Origin: Methylotenera versatilis 7
Lineage (GTDB): Bacteria > Pseudomonadota > Gammaproteobacteria > Burkholderiales > Methylophilaceae
NCBI RefSeq assembly: GCF_000799165.1
Contig: NZ_JUGF01000002.1
Coordinates: 868,001-932,000, forward strand
DNA length: 64,000 nt
Direction of reading: 5' to 3'
Shown here: one piece after another, positions 10,040-18,885 of the stretch
Numbering within the stretch: the stretch's first letter is position 1
Layout: each line of letters starts with the position of its first letter
Made by a program: the position numbers and the translations under genes
Notes under the pieces: model-generated
The model's database searches: none
What the model saw: the letters and a program-made list of their open reading frames with translations, nothing else
What the model was told of the DNA's origin: nothing

Positions 10040-10462
10040 ATGATTGGACTTTTAATTATTGCGCATGGCAATTTGGGTGAAAGCTTGATTCACTGTGCTA
10101 GCCATGTGCTGGGCAAACGCCCGCCACAATTGGAAGCTTTGGAAGTGGCAACCAATGATGACCCAAGTGTTTTGTTGCCGCAAGCACAGGAGTTGGTTAA
10201 AAAGCTGAATACTGGCGATGGTGTTTTGGTGTTGTCAGATATGTATGGCGCGACGCCATGCAATATGGTGCTTAAATTGCTAACGCCCGATGTGGTAGAA
10301 GGTGTGGCGGGAGTTAATCTGCCCATGTTGGTGCGCGTACTCAATTATCGAGAATGCGCCATCAAAATGTGCATGGAAAAAGCCATTAGTGGCGGGCGTG
10401 AAGGCGTGGTGCGCTTTACTGAGGTCAGTTGTGAACATTATCATGTAGCAAGTCGAAAATAA
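10040..10462 (+). CDS. PTS mannose-class EIIA component
   Basis: A 140-residue single-domain EIIA of the mannose/sorbose class, which receives phosphate from HPr. The active-site histidine is His9 in IIAHGNLG. No EIIB, EIIC or EIID follows, so it probably signals rather than transports sugar, as proposed for other incomplete betaproteobacterial PTS branches. It is followed by ptsH after 21 bases. Confidence 0.9.
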   Translation: MIGLLIIAHGNLGESLIHCASHVLGKRPPQLEALEVATNDDPSVLLPQAQELVKKLNTGDGVLVLSDMYGATPCNMVLKLLTPDVVEGVAGVNLPMLVRVLNYRECAIKMCMEKAISGGREGVVRFTEVSCEHYHVASRK

Positions 10463-10483
10463 TCAAAACCTAGTGAGAAAAAA

Positions 10484-10753
10484 ATGATTAAACAAGAAAT
10501 AACAATAATCAATAAACTGGGTTTGCACGCGCGTGCCAGCAGTAAATTAACCCAAACCGCCAGTCAGTTTGGCAGCGAAATTTGGGTAGAAAAAAACGGC
10601 CGTCGCGTAAATGCCAAAAGCATTATGGGTGTGATGATGCTGGCTGCTGGTAAAGGCTCAACCATTACTTTAGAAGCCGACGGCGCAGATGAAAGTATAG
10701 CAATCACTGCCTTGCAGACTTTAATTAATGACTACTTTGGCGAGGGTGAATAA
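10484..10753 (+). CDS. ptsH: Phosphocarrier protein HPr
   Basis: An 89-residue HPr. The phosphate-accepting His15 is in KLGLHARAS and the regulatory Ser46 in NAKSIMGVMML, which is the HprK target. It accepts phosphate from PtsI at His15 and passes it to the EIIA encoded upstream. Both residues are present, so histidine and serine phosphorylation should both be possible. Only two bases separate its stop from the ptsI start. Confidence 0.96.
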   Translation: MIKQEITIINKLGLHARASSKLTQTASQFGSEIWVEKNGRRVNAKSIMGVMMLAAGKGSTITLEADGADESIAITALQTLINDYFGEGE

Positions 10754-10755
10754 CC

Positions 10756-12534
10756 TTGCCGAAACAGGAAAACCAACAATCCAGTTTCAGTATTCACGGT
10801 ATTGGTGTATCCAGTGGTATCGCCATTGGGCGAGCACATCTGGTCTCTAATGCACTGCTTGAGGTGGTGCATTATCAGTTACCCAAGCATTTAATAGACG
10901 ATGAAATCGCACGTTTTAATACCGCAATTCATACGGTAAAAAAAGATTTAGAAGCGATCCGTGAGTCATTATCGAAAAATGCACCTGCTGAGATTGGTGC
11001 ATTTATCAACACGCATCTCATGATGCTGGCAGATAAATCGCTATCAGAGATTCCTAAAGAAATTATCCGCAAAGAGCAGTGTAACGCCGAGTGGGCTATT
11101 AAGCAGCAGATGGATGGCATTGTTGAGCAGTTTGATGCGATTGAAGATGAATACTTGCGTGAACGTAAGCAAGATGTCGTGCAAGTTGTAGAGCGTGTGA
11201 TTAAAGTTTTGTTGGGTCATCCCAATCAAGCGCCCAATCAATCGTCAACTAAACAACAGACTGTTAAGCAGCAAGAAAATGCCACTATTTTAGTGGCACA
11301 TGATATTTCGCCAGCAGATGCGATTCAATTTAAACAACACCATTTTGCGGCATTTATAACTGATGTTGGCGGGGCAACCTCACACACGGCGATCTTAGCG
11401 CGTAGCTTGAATATCCCGTCTATTCTAGCTTTGCAGCGTGCCCGGGATTTAATTAACGACAATGAGTTAATTATTGTAGACGGTAGTTTGGGTGTGGTGA
11501 TTGTTAACCCAAGCAAAGAAGTTCTGGCCGAATATAAGCTGCGCCAAGAGCAGTGGGAATTAGAGCAGCAAAAATTACAACGCATTAAAGCCACCAAAGC
11601 GGTGACGATTTGCGGCACAGTGGTTGAGTTGCACGCAAATATTGAGGTGCCAGAAGATGTGGTTGCAGTAAAAGCTTCTGGCGCAACGGGCATTGGTTTA
11701 TATCGCACTGAGTTTTTGTTTATGAACAAGCGTGGAATGCCTGATGAGGAAGAGCAGTTTCTGGCTTATAAGCAAGTGACAGAGGCCATGAAAGGCATGC
11801 CGGTCACCATTCGCACGCTAGATTTAGGCGCAGATAAACAGATGAATCCCGATACGGTGAGCAGTTGCGCTAACCCTGCGTTGGGCCTGCGCGCGGTGCG
11901 TTTATGCTTAAGTGAACCACAAATTTTTCTCACACAATTGCGTGCAATTCTACGTGCTTCGCATTTTGGACATATCAAAATATTAATTCCGATGCTGTCT
12001 ACTTTGTCGGAATTGCGCCAAACTAAATTGTTGCTAGAGCGCGCAAAAGAAAGTTTGCGCAAACAGGATATGCCTTTTGATGAAAATATTACATTAGGCG
12101 GTATGATTGAAGTGCCTGCAGCAGCGATTAATGCTGAAGCGTTCGCCAAGGAACTGGATTTTATGTCGATAGGCACTAACGATTTGATTCAATATACGCT
12201 GGCGATTGACCGTACGGATGATGCGGTAGCACATCTTTATAATGCGTTGCACCCAGCGGTGTTAAAGCTGATTTCAATGACGATTAAAGCAGGTGAAAGA
12301 TTAGGTAAGCCGGTTTCAGTATGCGGTGAAATGGCGGGTGACGCTAAATTAACGCAATTGTTAATTGGCATGGGTTTGCGCCAGTTTTCCATGCATCCCA
12401 GCAATATTTTAAGTGTTAAACAGCAAGTATTGCACAGTGAAGTGTCTGTTCTGAATCTTCACGCACGTAAAGTGTTAAACCATACGGATATTGAAAAAAT
12501 TGAACTAAAGGTTGCCCAGTTTAATCTGCATTAA
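10756..12534 (+). CDS. ptsI: Phosphoenolpyruvate-protein phosphotransferase, enzyme I
   Basis: This 592-residue enzyme autophosphorylates from PEP and phosphorylates HPr at His15. The N-terminal HPr-binding/phosphohistidine region contains GGATSHTAILAR with the active-site His; the C-terminal PEP-binding TIM barrel carries the GGMIEVPAA and VSVCGEMAGD signatures. The start is an uncommon TTG at 10756 placed two bases after ptsH, which suggests translational coupling. It ends the regulatory PTS block; no sugar-specific permease is encoded nearby. Confidence 0.95.
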   Translation: MPKQENQQSSFSIHGIGVSSGIAIGRAHLVSNALLEVVHYQLPKHLIDDEIARFNTAIHTVKKDLEAIRESLSKNAPAEIGAFINTHLMMLADKSLSEIPKEIIRKEQCNAEWAIKQQMDGIVEQFDAIEDEYLRERKQDVVQVVERVIKVLLGHPNQAPNQSSTKQQTVKQQENATILVAHDISPADAIQFKQHHFAAFITDVGGATSHTAILARSLNIPSILALQRARDLINDNELIIVDGSLGVVIVNPSKEVLAEYKLRQEQWELEQQKLQRIKATKAVTICGTVVELHANIEVPEDVVAVKASGATGIGLYRTEFLFMNKRGMPDEEEQFLAYKQVTEAMKGMPVTIRTLDLGADKQMNPDTVSSCANPALGLRAVRLCLSEPQIFLTQLRAILRASHFGHIKILIPMLSTLSELRQTKLLLERAKESLRKQDMPFDENITLGGMIEVPAAAINAEAFAKELDFMSIGTNDLIQYTLAIDRTDDAVAHLYNALHPAVLKLISMTIKAGERLGKPVSVCGEMAGDAKLTQLLIGMGLRQFSMHPSNILSVKQQVLHSEVSVLNLHARKVLNHTDIEKIELKVAQFNLH

Positions 12535-12553
12535 CCATTAATAGGAATCAAAT

Positions 12554-12910
12554 ATGTCCACAGAAGTTATTGTATCTGACCGCTTGCCGCCAAGTAATGA
12601 CGATAAAAATATTGCTACCGTGACCCACCTTGGCGGTACGGTTTTTTCTTTTATTCCTTCGCTGATCGTGTGGATTCTTAAAAAAGATGACAGTGCTTAT
12701 TTGAGTGATCAAGCCAAAGAAGCGCTGAACTTTCAAATTACCATGCTAATTGCCCAATTTGTTGCAGGCATTTTGGTGTGGGTATTAATCGGATTTATTT
12801 TGATTCCGCTTGTTTGGATATTCAACGTTGTTTTTTGCATAATCGCCGCCATATCTACCAGTAAGGGTGAAACATATCGTTACCCATTATGTTTAAGATT
12901 GATTAACTAG
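12554..12910 (+). CDS. DUF4870 domain membrane protein
   Basis: A 118-residue protein with a DUF4870-like layout: a soluble N-terminus, the segment ATVTHLGGTVFSFIPSLIVWILKKD, a conserved QAKEALNFQIT stretch, then two closely spaced membrane helices. AGGAA precedes the ATG. The biochemical role of the family is unknown. It follows ptsI by 19 bases and could be co-transcribed. Confidence 0.85.
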   Translation: MSTEVIVSDRLPPSNDDKNIATVTHLGGTVFSFIPSLIVWILKKDDSAYLSDQAKEALNFQITMLIAQFVAGILVWVLIGFILIPLVWIFNVVFCIIAAISTSKGETYRYPLCLRLIN

Positions 12911-12962
12911 TTTTAAAAACACTTAACACCAAAAGTGAAGCTAAAAAGTAAAGGAAGTATCC

Positions 12963-14990
12963 GTGTCAAATCCGTTGTTATATGTCGCTGGTTTACCCAA
13001 ATTTGATGAAGTCAAACCAGAGCACATCAGTCCTGCTATCGATAGTTTAATTGCAGAAGGTCGGGCTTTGGTTGAGCAGCTTGCTACCAGCACTGAGGTG
13101 CCTACGTGGGAAAATTTTGCACTGAAGCTGGAAGATCATAGTGAAAAGCTTGGTCGCGCCTGGAGTCAGGTTGGTCATATGAATGCGGTGGTAAACAGCC
13201 CTGAACTGCGCGAAGCCTACAATGAAAATTTAGCGAAGTTAACCGATTATGGTAGCGATATTTCACAAGATGAGCGCTTATATGCGAAATTTAAGGCAAT
13301 TCAATCGGGTGGTGATTTTGCAAAATTAACACCCACGCAGCAAACGATTATCAACCATGAAGTACGCGATTTTAAATTAGGCGGTGCTGAATTGCCTGCA
13401 AATGAAAAAGCCCGCTTCAAAGCTGTGAGTGAAGAGCTTTCTAAACTAGGCGCTAAGTTTGAAGAAAACATCCTAGACAACACCAACGATTTTAAATATA
13501 TCGTTGAAAATGTGGCTGACTTAGCAGGTTTGCCAGAAGATGCGATTGAAGCAGCCGCGGAATCTGCAAAAGCAGATGGTAAAGAGGGCTATCAATTCAG
13601 CCTGCACTTTCCATCCTACATGCCAGTTTTGCAATATGCCGACAATCGCGCTTTGCGCGAAACTTTATATCGTGCTTATGCCACGCGTGCGTCAGAACTC
13701 AGCAAACCCGAATGGGATAATACTGCACTGATTAGCGATATTCTAAAGCTCAAGCAGGAAGAAGCGCGTATGCTGGGTTTTAAAAACTATGCTGAGCTTT
13801 CACTCGCCACCAAAATGGCGGATACGCCAAAACAAGTTACCGACTTTTTAGACACGCTTGCCAAGCGCGCTAAACCTTATGCAGAAAAAGACATGCGGGA
13901 GCTTTTGGCTTATGCCAAGAAATTAGGTATTAACGATTTGCAAGCGTGGGATGTGGCTTATGTGAGTGAAAAGTTGCGTGAAGAAAAATATGCGTTCTCA
14001 GACCAGGAAGTGAAACAATACTTCCCAGAAAGCAAAGTGCTGGCTGGCTTATTCAAAGTAGTTGAAACCATATTTGGCGTACAAGTGCGCAAAGCTGAAG
14101 CGCCACTTTGGCATGCCGACGCTGCGTTTTATGCAATCTCAGATGCCCAAAACAAACCAATCGCCTACTTTTATCTGGATTTATATGCCCGCAACAACAA
14201 GCGTGGCGGTGCCTGGATGGATGAATGTATCACGCGCCGCAAAAAAGCTAACGGCATAGAATTGCCCGTGGCTTATTTAACCTGCAATTTCTCTGCACCG
14301 GTTGGTGGTAAGCCAGCCTTGTTCACGCATGATGAAGTCATCACCATGTTCCACGAATTCGGTCACGGCTTGCACCATATGCTCACGCAAGTGGACGATT
14401 ACAGTGTATCCGGTATTAAAGGCGTGGAATGGGATGCGGTGGAATTACCTAGCCAGTTTATGGAAAATTTCTGTTGGGAATGGGAAGTGCTGCGCCATAT
14501 GACCGCCCATGTAGAAACTGGCGCGCAATTACCACGCGAATTGTTCGACAAAATGGTTGCCGCCAAAAATTTCCAGGCTGGCATGCAAACCGTGCGTCAG
14601 ATTGAGTTCTCATTATTTGATATGCGTTTGCATGGCGAATTTGATCCCAATGGTAAGCAGACTGCTTTAGATTTAATCGAACAAGTGCGCGACGAAGTAG
14701 CTGTTGTAAGGCCGCCAAAATGGAATCGCTTTCCTAACAGCTTTAGCCATATTTTTGCAGGTGGCTACGCGGCAGGTTATTACAGTTACAAATGGGCAGA
14801 AGTATTATCTGCCGATGCCTATAGCCTGTTTGAAGAAATGGGCACACTATCGGTAGAAGCAGGCAGTCGCTTTAAAAATGAAGTGTTGGCCAAAGGCGGA
14901 AGTCGTCCAGCCATGGAATCATTTGTGGCGTTTAGAGGTAGAGAGCCGAGTTTGGATGCATTATTGCGTCACAATGGAATGACTACCTAA
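12963..14990 (+). CDS. prlC: Oligopeptidase A, M3 family zinc metallopeptidase
   Basis: This 675-residue cytoplasmic M3 peptidase degrades peptides, including cleaved signal peptides. The zinc site HEFGHGLHH is at residues 464-472, and the helical substrate channel forms the rest. The start is GTG at 12963, with AAAGGAAG shortly upstream. Length and motif match E. coli OpdA/PrlC closely. Confidence 0.95.
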   Translation: MSNPLLYVAGLPKFDEVKPEHISPAIDSLIAEGRALVEQLATSTEVPTWENFALKLEDHSEKLGRAWSQVGHMNAVVNSPELREAYNENLAKLTDYGSDISQDERLYAKFKAIQSGGDFAKLTPTQQTIINHEVRDFKLGGAELPANEKARFKAVSEELSKLGAKFEENILDNTNDFKYIVENVADLAGLPEDAIEAAAESAKADGKEGYQFSLHFPSYMPVLQYADNRALRETLYRAYATRASELSKPEWDNTALISDILKLKQEEARMLGFKNYAELSLATKMADTPKQVTDFLDTLAKRAKPYAEKDMRELLAYAKKLGINDLQAWDVAYVSEKLREEKYAFSDQEVKQYFPESKVLAGLFKVVETIFGVQVRKAEAPLWHADAAFYAISDAQNKPIAYFYLDLYARNNKRGGAWMDECITRRKKANGIELPVAYLTCNFSAPVGGKPALFTHDEVITMFHEFGHGLHHMLTQVDDYSVSGIKGVEWDAVELPSQFMENFCWEWEVLRHMTAHVETGAQLPRELFDKMVAAKNFQAGMQTVRQIEFSLFDMRLHGEFDPNGKQTALDLIEQVRDEVAVVRPPKWNRFPNSFSHIFAGGYAAGYYSYKWAEVLSADAYSLFEEMGTLSVEAGSRFKNEVLAKGGSRPAMESFVAFRGREPSLDALLRHNGMTT

Positions 14991-14994
14991 ACTT

Positions 14995-15024
14995 GTAGGG
15001 TGGGTTAACGTCGTGTAATCCACC
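14995..15024. repeat. GTAGGGTGGGTTA-type palindromic repeat, possible terminator
   Basis: An imperfect inverted repeat with GGTGG..TTA and TAA.CCACC arms follows the prlC stop by four bases and is followed by five T residues. Read rightward, it looks like an intrinsic terminator for prlC. The wording GTAGGGTGGGTTA resembles a dispersed element seen in many beta- and gammaproteobacterial genomes; that match is from memory. Confidence 0.55.
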
Positions 15025-15082
15025 TTTTTGTTTGCCTATTCCGCATCTGTAAAACAAATTATCATCATAGAAAAGTTCTAAT

Positions 15083-15742
15083 ATGCAAGCAAATTTCTGG
15101 CACCAAAAATGGGAGAAAAACCAGATAGGCTTTCATTTGCCTGCAGCCAATCCCTTACTGGTTAAACATTTTTTCGCACTTAATCTAAAACAAGGTTCAC
15201 GCATCTTTTTACCTTTGTGCGGTAAAAGTTTGGATATTGCTTGGTTATTGGCACAAGGTTATCAAATAGCAGGCGCGGAATTAAGTGCGATTGCGATTGA
15301 GGATTTATTTCGTAGCCTTAACTTAACGCCAAAAATCACTCAAAAAAATACAATAACGCATTACAGCGCACCTGATATTGATCTATTTGTTGGGGATATT
15401 TTTGATGTGACGCCCAGCATGCTAGGCAAAGTGGACGTGATATATGATAGGGCGGCATTGGTTGCTTTGCCAGTTGAAATGCGCAAAAAATATTCAGATC
15501 ATTTAATTAAGCTGACTCAACTAGCTCCGCAGTTATTGATTTGCTTTGAGTATGATGAAAGCCTGCATGCAGGACCACCATTTTCTGTTGGTGCCGATGA
15601 AGTGAAAACCCATTATCAGGCCCGCTATGACTTAACACTTTTAGCTAGTGAGCCAGTAGAAGGCGGTTTAAAAGGCACATGTCCAGCCACTGAACATGTG
15701 TGGTTGCTTAAGCCATTCGATTCAGTTGTTAACGCTGCTTAA
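15083..15742 (+). CDS. tpm: Thiopurine S-methyltransferase family protein
   Basis: A 219-residue SAM-dependent methyltransferase of the TPMT family, which in bacteria methylates thiopurines and selenium or tellurium oxyanions. The family opening is clear (FWHQKWEKNQIGFH), then a SAM-binding region around IFLPLCGKSLDIAWLLAQGY and the GDIFDVTP and YDRAALVALP segments. Its last 21 bases overlap the 3' end of the convergent HAD gene. The natural substrate here is unknown. Confidence 0.92.
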   Translation: MQANFWHQKWEKNQIGFHLPAANPLLVKHFFALNLKQGSRIFLPLCGKSLDIAWLLAQGYQIAGAELSAIAIEDLFRSLNLTPKITQKNTITHYSAPDIDLFVGDIFDVTPSMLGKVDVIYDRAALVALPVEMRKKYSDHLIKLTQLAPQLLICFEYDESLHAGPPFSVGADEVKTHYQARYDLTLLASEPVEGGLKGTCPATEHVWLLKPFDSVVNAA

Positions 15743-16363
15743 CCAATCCTTTAAGCTGATAACCACCTGATGGCAATGTGTTTTCACATGGTTACTTGGT
15801 TGCTGTAAATCTGGTACCACCACTACTTTTAAGCCTGCGGCAATTGCGGCACGGGCACCAGTTTCGCTGTCTTCAAATGCAATACATTCAGATACATTTA
15901 AGCCCAGTTTTTCGACGGCAAGCAGGTAAATATCAGGGTTAGGTTTGCCATGCATTACTTCTTGTCCGCTGGTCACATGACTGAAAAAATCCAATACACC
16001 TACTTGGCTTAAGCGGTGGTTAATATGATTAGTAGGTGAAGAGGATGCTACGCTGCAGATAATATTATTTGCCTGATAATATTGAAGTAAATCCAGCGCG
16101 CCAGGTTTTAGCGGAAAATGATGGTTATGCTCAGCTAGTCGTGCATCTAACCCTTGCATCACGCTGTTAAAATTTTCCACGCCGTTTAATTGCTCAATCA
16201 TCCTGCGCGTAGAATCAGGCCCTGCACGGCCAATCAGCTCTGCATATTCTGTTTGGGTATAGGTAATACCTATCTCGCGGGCGGCGGCGATGCAGGCTTG
16301 CATGATGACGCGCTCCGAATCAATCAGTAGCCCGTCCATATCAAATATTGCAGCTTTAATCAC
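15722..16363 (-). CDS. HAD-superfamily phosphatase, phosphoglucomutase/phosphatase-like
   Basis: A HAD subfamily IA hydrolase of about 213 residues. Motif I is FDMDGLLIDSE, the helical cap follows, then the SVASSSPT motif II region and AFEDSETGARAA motif IV. It probably dephosphorylates a small sugar phosphate. I prefer the GTG at 16363, which begins VIKAAIFDMDG as in homologues; the frame also offers an ATG at 16399, but that adds 12 atypical residues. It converges on and slightly overlaps tpm. Confidence 0.85.
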   Translation of the reverse strand: MIKAAIFDMDGLLIDSERVIMQACIAAAREIGITYTQTEYAELIGRAGPDSTRRMIEQLNGVENFNSVMQGLDARLAEHNHHFPLKPGALDLLQYYQANNIICSVASSSPTNHINHRLSQVGVLDFFSHVTSGQEVMHGKPNPDIYLLAVEKLGLNVSECIAFEDSETGARAAIAAGLKVVVVPDLQQPSNHVKTHCHQVVISLKDWLSSVNN

Positions 16364-16512
16364 TTTTTTTAATACCCAAAAAAGCCAGCACTTTAACATA
16401 AGCTAAACGATGTCTCTAACAAGCGGTTTATTAAATTAGTTAATACTAAAATGAAGCCAGTTTTTAACGCGTGTTAAAATGAAAAAACTGTTATTTATAT
16501 TGAGATAAGCCT

Positions 16513-17277
16513 GTGAAACTAGCAACTTGGAATGTCAACTCGCTGAATGTGCGTTTGCCGCATGTATTGGATTGGTTGCGGGAAAATCCTGTCGATGTCT
16601 TGTGTATTCAGGAAACCAAGCAGGAAGATAGCAAGTTCCCCTATGCTGAATTAGTCGCTGCCGGCTATCAATCCGTGCATGCGGGGCAAAAAACCTACAA
16701 TGGTGTGGCGATTCTAAGTCGCCACGACATGACTGATGTTGAGCGTGGTATTTTCAATTTTGAGGATGCGCAGCAACGGGTGATTAGCGCGACAATAAAC
16801 GATATTCGCGTTATTTGCGTGTATATCGTCAATGGTCAAGCAGTGGATTCAGACAAGTACGACTATAAAATGCGCTGGCTGGATGCATTAACGATTTGGC
16901 TTGCTGATGAACTCAAAAAATATCCCAATCTGGTGTTGTTAGGCGATTACAATATCGCGCCGGAAGATCGTGATTGCCATGATCCAGCCGCATGGGTGGG
17001 GCAGGTTCTGGTCAGCCCTAAAGAACGCGAAGCGTTTCAACGGTTAACCAATCTTGGGCTGCATGATAGTTTTAGATTGTTTGAGCAAGCTGAAAAAAGT
17101 TTTACCTGGTGGGATTACCGCATGATGGGGTTCAGGCGTAATTTTGGCATGCGGATTGACCATATTCTGGTCAGCGATGCGTTAAAACCACTTTGTCAAA
17201 CCTGCGTCATTGATAAGGCTCCACGCAAATTAGAACGCCCATCAGATCATACGCCTGTGATTTTAACGCTGGGTTAA
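16513..17277 (+). CDS. xth: Exodeoxyribonuclease III
   Basis: A 254-residue AP endonuclease and 3'-5' exonuclease of the ExoIII family, acting in base excision repair. Key motifs are ATWNVNSLNVR at the N-terminus, CIQETK (catalytic Glu), GDYNIAPEDRD (Asp/Asn) and PSDHTPVILTL (Asp-His pair). The start is GTG at 16513. Confidence 0.95.
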   Translation: MKLATWNVNSLNVRLPHVLDWLRENPVDVLCIQETKQEDSKFPYAELVAAGYQSVHAGQKTYNGVAILSRHDMTDVERGIFNFEDAQQRVISATINDIRVICVYIVNGQAVDSDKYDYKMRWLDALTIWLADELKKYPNLVLLGDYNIAPEDRDCHDPAAWVGQVLVSPKEREAFQRLTNLGLHDSFRLFEQAEKSFTWWDYRMMGFRRNFGMRIDHILVSDALKPLCQTCVIDKAPRKLERPSDHTPVILTLG

Positions 17278-17284
17278 GCTTAGT

Positions 17285-17560
17285 TTAACTGCTTTGATTT
17301 AAGTTTTTTACCTGCTGTAATATATTTATTCTGGTATCTTTATTGAGCGTACCTAATTCTAAAATAATCGCAGCTAAAACTTCATTTTCACAGTACATAT
17401 AAGCTGCTGGCACATTTAGCACGCGCGCCAATCTTTCTGCCATGTAAACATCGGGCGCATGCTTGCCACGCTCATATTGATTGATTCTTGGGCCAGCAGA
17501 AAACTCATCAATACCTGCCAGTACACCCAGCTTTTCCCCGCGCTTGACGCAATCTGATAG
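17285..17560 (-). pseudogene. Decayed XRE-family helix-turn-helix regulator
   Basis: On the minus strand an open stretch of about 91 codons reads GEKLGVLAGIDEFSAGPRINQYERGKHAPDV and on to VLNVPAAYMY, then a short C-terminal tail ending in TAA at 17285. This is an XRE/Cro-type HTH, but the first helices are missing: an in-frame TAG stands at 17561-17563 and there is no ATG, nor an upstream piece in another frame. I read it as a gene that lost its 5' end. It lies immediately downstream of ntrX. A non-canonical start cannot be wholly excluded. Confidence 0.6.
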
Positions 17561-17614
17561 CTACTATGTGTAAATTTAGTAACACTTTAAGCCAAAACAA
17601 TAACGTATAAATTC

Positions 17615-18883
17615 TTATCCTTTAATTTTAATGCCTAGCTGCTTTAATTTTCGGTACAAATGTGTGCGTTCCAAGCCAGAAATCTCGGCCAATTTACTCA
17701 TATTGTTATTGATGAGTTTCATGTGATATTGAAAGTAATAACGTTCAAAATCATCACGCGCTTCGCGTAAAGGTTGAATCAATTCAATTGGAAACGATGG
17801 CGAGTGACTGGTCTGATCTACTTCGCTAGTGGTAAATTGTTCCAGCACGCGGTTTACGTCGTTGAGGGTAATTTTATCCGTCAAACTACTTAACATGGCA
17901 TTTTGCACAACCGCTTCCAACTCGGCTAAATCGCCTGGCCATTCCGCATTTCTTAATGCGTTCAATGCGGCGATATCAAAGCTTTTGTAATCAGCACCAG
18001 ATGTTTCCACCAGCAAGCTAGCCATGGCGGTGGCCAAATCGGGAATATCCTCTTTGTGATCGTTCAGTGCCGGCACTTTTAACGTGCTTTGAGATAAAGT
18101 TTGCATCAAGGTGTAATCAAACTGTGCGTTATCAGTGAGTTGAGGCAAGCTGAATGCGCTGGCACAAACCACGCGTACTTGATATTTGTCTGCTTTGCTT
18201 AAAAGTAATTGCAGGCCTTTTTGCTCAGACTTGTTTAACGCAGAAACTTCATCAATGTACAGAACACCTTCTCGCGTTTGCTCTAAAATCTCTAGCGGTG
18301 CGCTGGCAAGTTTTTCATATTCAATTAAACTAAGCCAAGGCGTACCAGTGGTGTGTAAAAAACGTGCGCAAAGTTCTACGCTGCCGCCTTTTTTGCCGAT
18401 GAGTAGTAATGCATTTTTTGTACGGGATATTTGCTCTAAGCGCTGTTTTAGCTCATTAATGACTAAGCTTTTGCCAAAGCTGGCCAAGTTCATTTCCGTT
18501 TTTGGCAGGTTTTCTGCGTGTTTTAAGGCGGTGGCTACTGTTTTGAGTAATTTTTGTAGAGCAATTGGCTTCTCTAAAAAATCAAACGCGCCGATGCGGG
18601 TAGCCTCGACCGCAGTATCAATCGTGCCATGGCCAGACATCATCACTACTGGCATAGTTAACAGGCCAGCGTTGCCCCATTCCTTAAGCAAGCTGATGCC
18701 ATCGCAGTCAGGCATCCAAATGTCTAATAGAACTAAGTCTGGTCGTTGTTTTAAACGCGCGTCCCTGGCCGCCTGAGCATTGTCTGCCAGTGTAATGTGA
18801 TGGCCTTCGTCCTCTAAAATGTCTCTTAATAATTCGCGAATGCCTATTTCGTCATCCACCACTAAAATATGCCGTGATGTCAT
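17615..18883 (-). CDS. ntrX: NtrX-like response regulator with degenerate AAA+ domain
   Basis: A 422-residue protein whose N-terminal receiver domain is intact (Asp10/11, phospho-acceptor Asp54 in VLLDIWMPD, Lys105). A Fis-type HTH ends the protein (NMSKLAEISGLERTHLYRKLKQLG). The central domain aligns with sigma-54 activators but the Walker A site reads GKKGGSVE (163-170) and lacks the Gly-Lys-[Ser/Thr] core; the GAFTGA loop that contacts sigma-54 is absent; and Walker B is VLYIDE. It therefore probably binds DNA without remodelling sigma-54 holoenzyme. It follows ntrY directly. Confidence 0.88.
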   Translation of the reverse strand: MTSRHILVVDDEIGIRELLRDILEDEGHHITLADNAQAARDARLKQRPDLVLLDIWMPDCDGISLLKEWGNAGLLTMPVVMMSGHGTIDTAVEATRIGAFDFLEKPIALQKLLKTVATALKHAENLPKTEMNLASFGKSLVINELKQRLEQISRTKNALLLIGKKGGSVELCARFLHTTGTPWLSLIEYEKLASAPLEILEQTREGVLYIDEVSALNKSEQKGLQLLLSKADKYQVRVVCASAFSLPQLTDNAQFDYTLMQTLSQSTLKVPALNDHKEDIPDLATAMASLLVETSGADYKSFDIAALNALRNAEWPGDLAELEAVVQNAMLSSLTDKITLNDVNRVLEQFTTSEVDQTSHSPSFPIELIQPLREARDDFERYYFQYHMKLINNNMSKLAEISGLERTHLYRKLKQLGIKIKG

Positions 18884-18885
18884 GC

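Noticed and set aside
11766-12176. Minus-strand frame of 136 codons inside ptsI
   Set aside because: Shadow of a well supported enzyme I gene; no independent start signal or motif.
18186-18776. 196-codon rightward frame inside ntrX
   Set aside because: Antisense shadow of ntrX with Ser/Cys-rich, motif-free translation.
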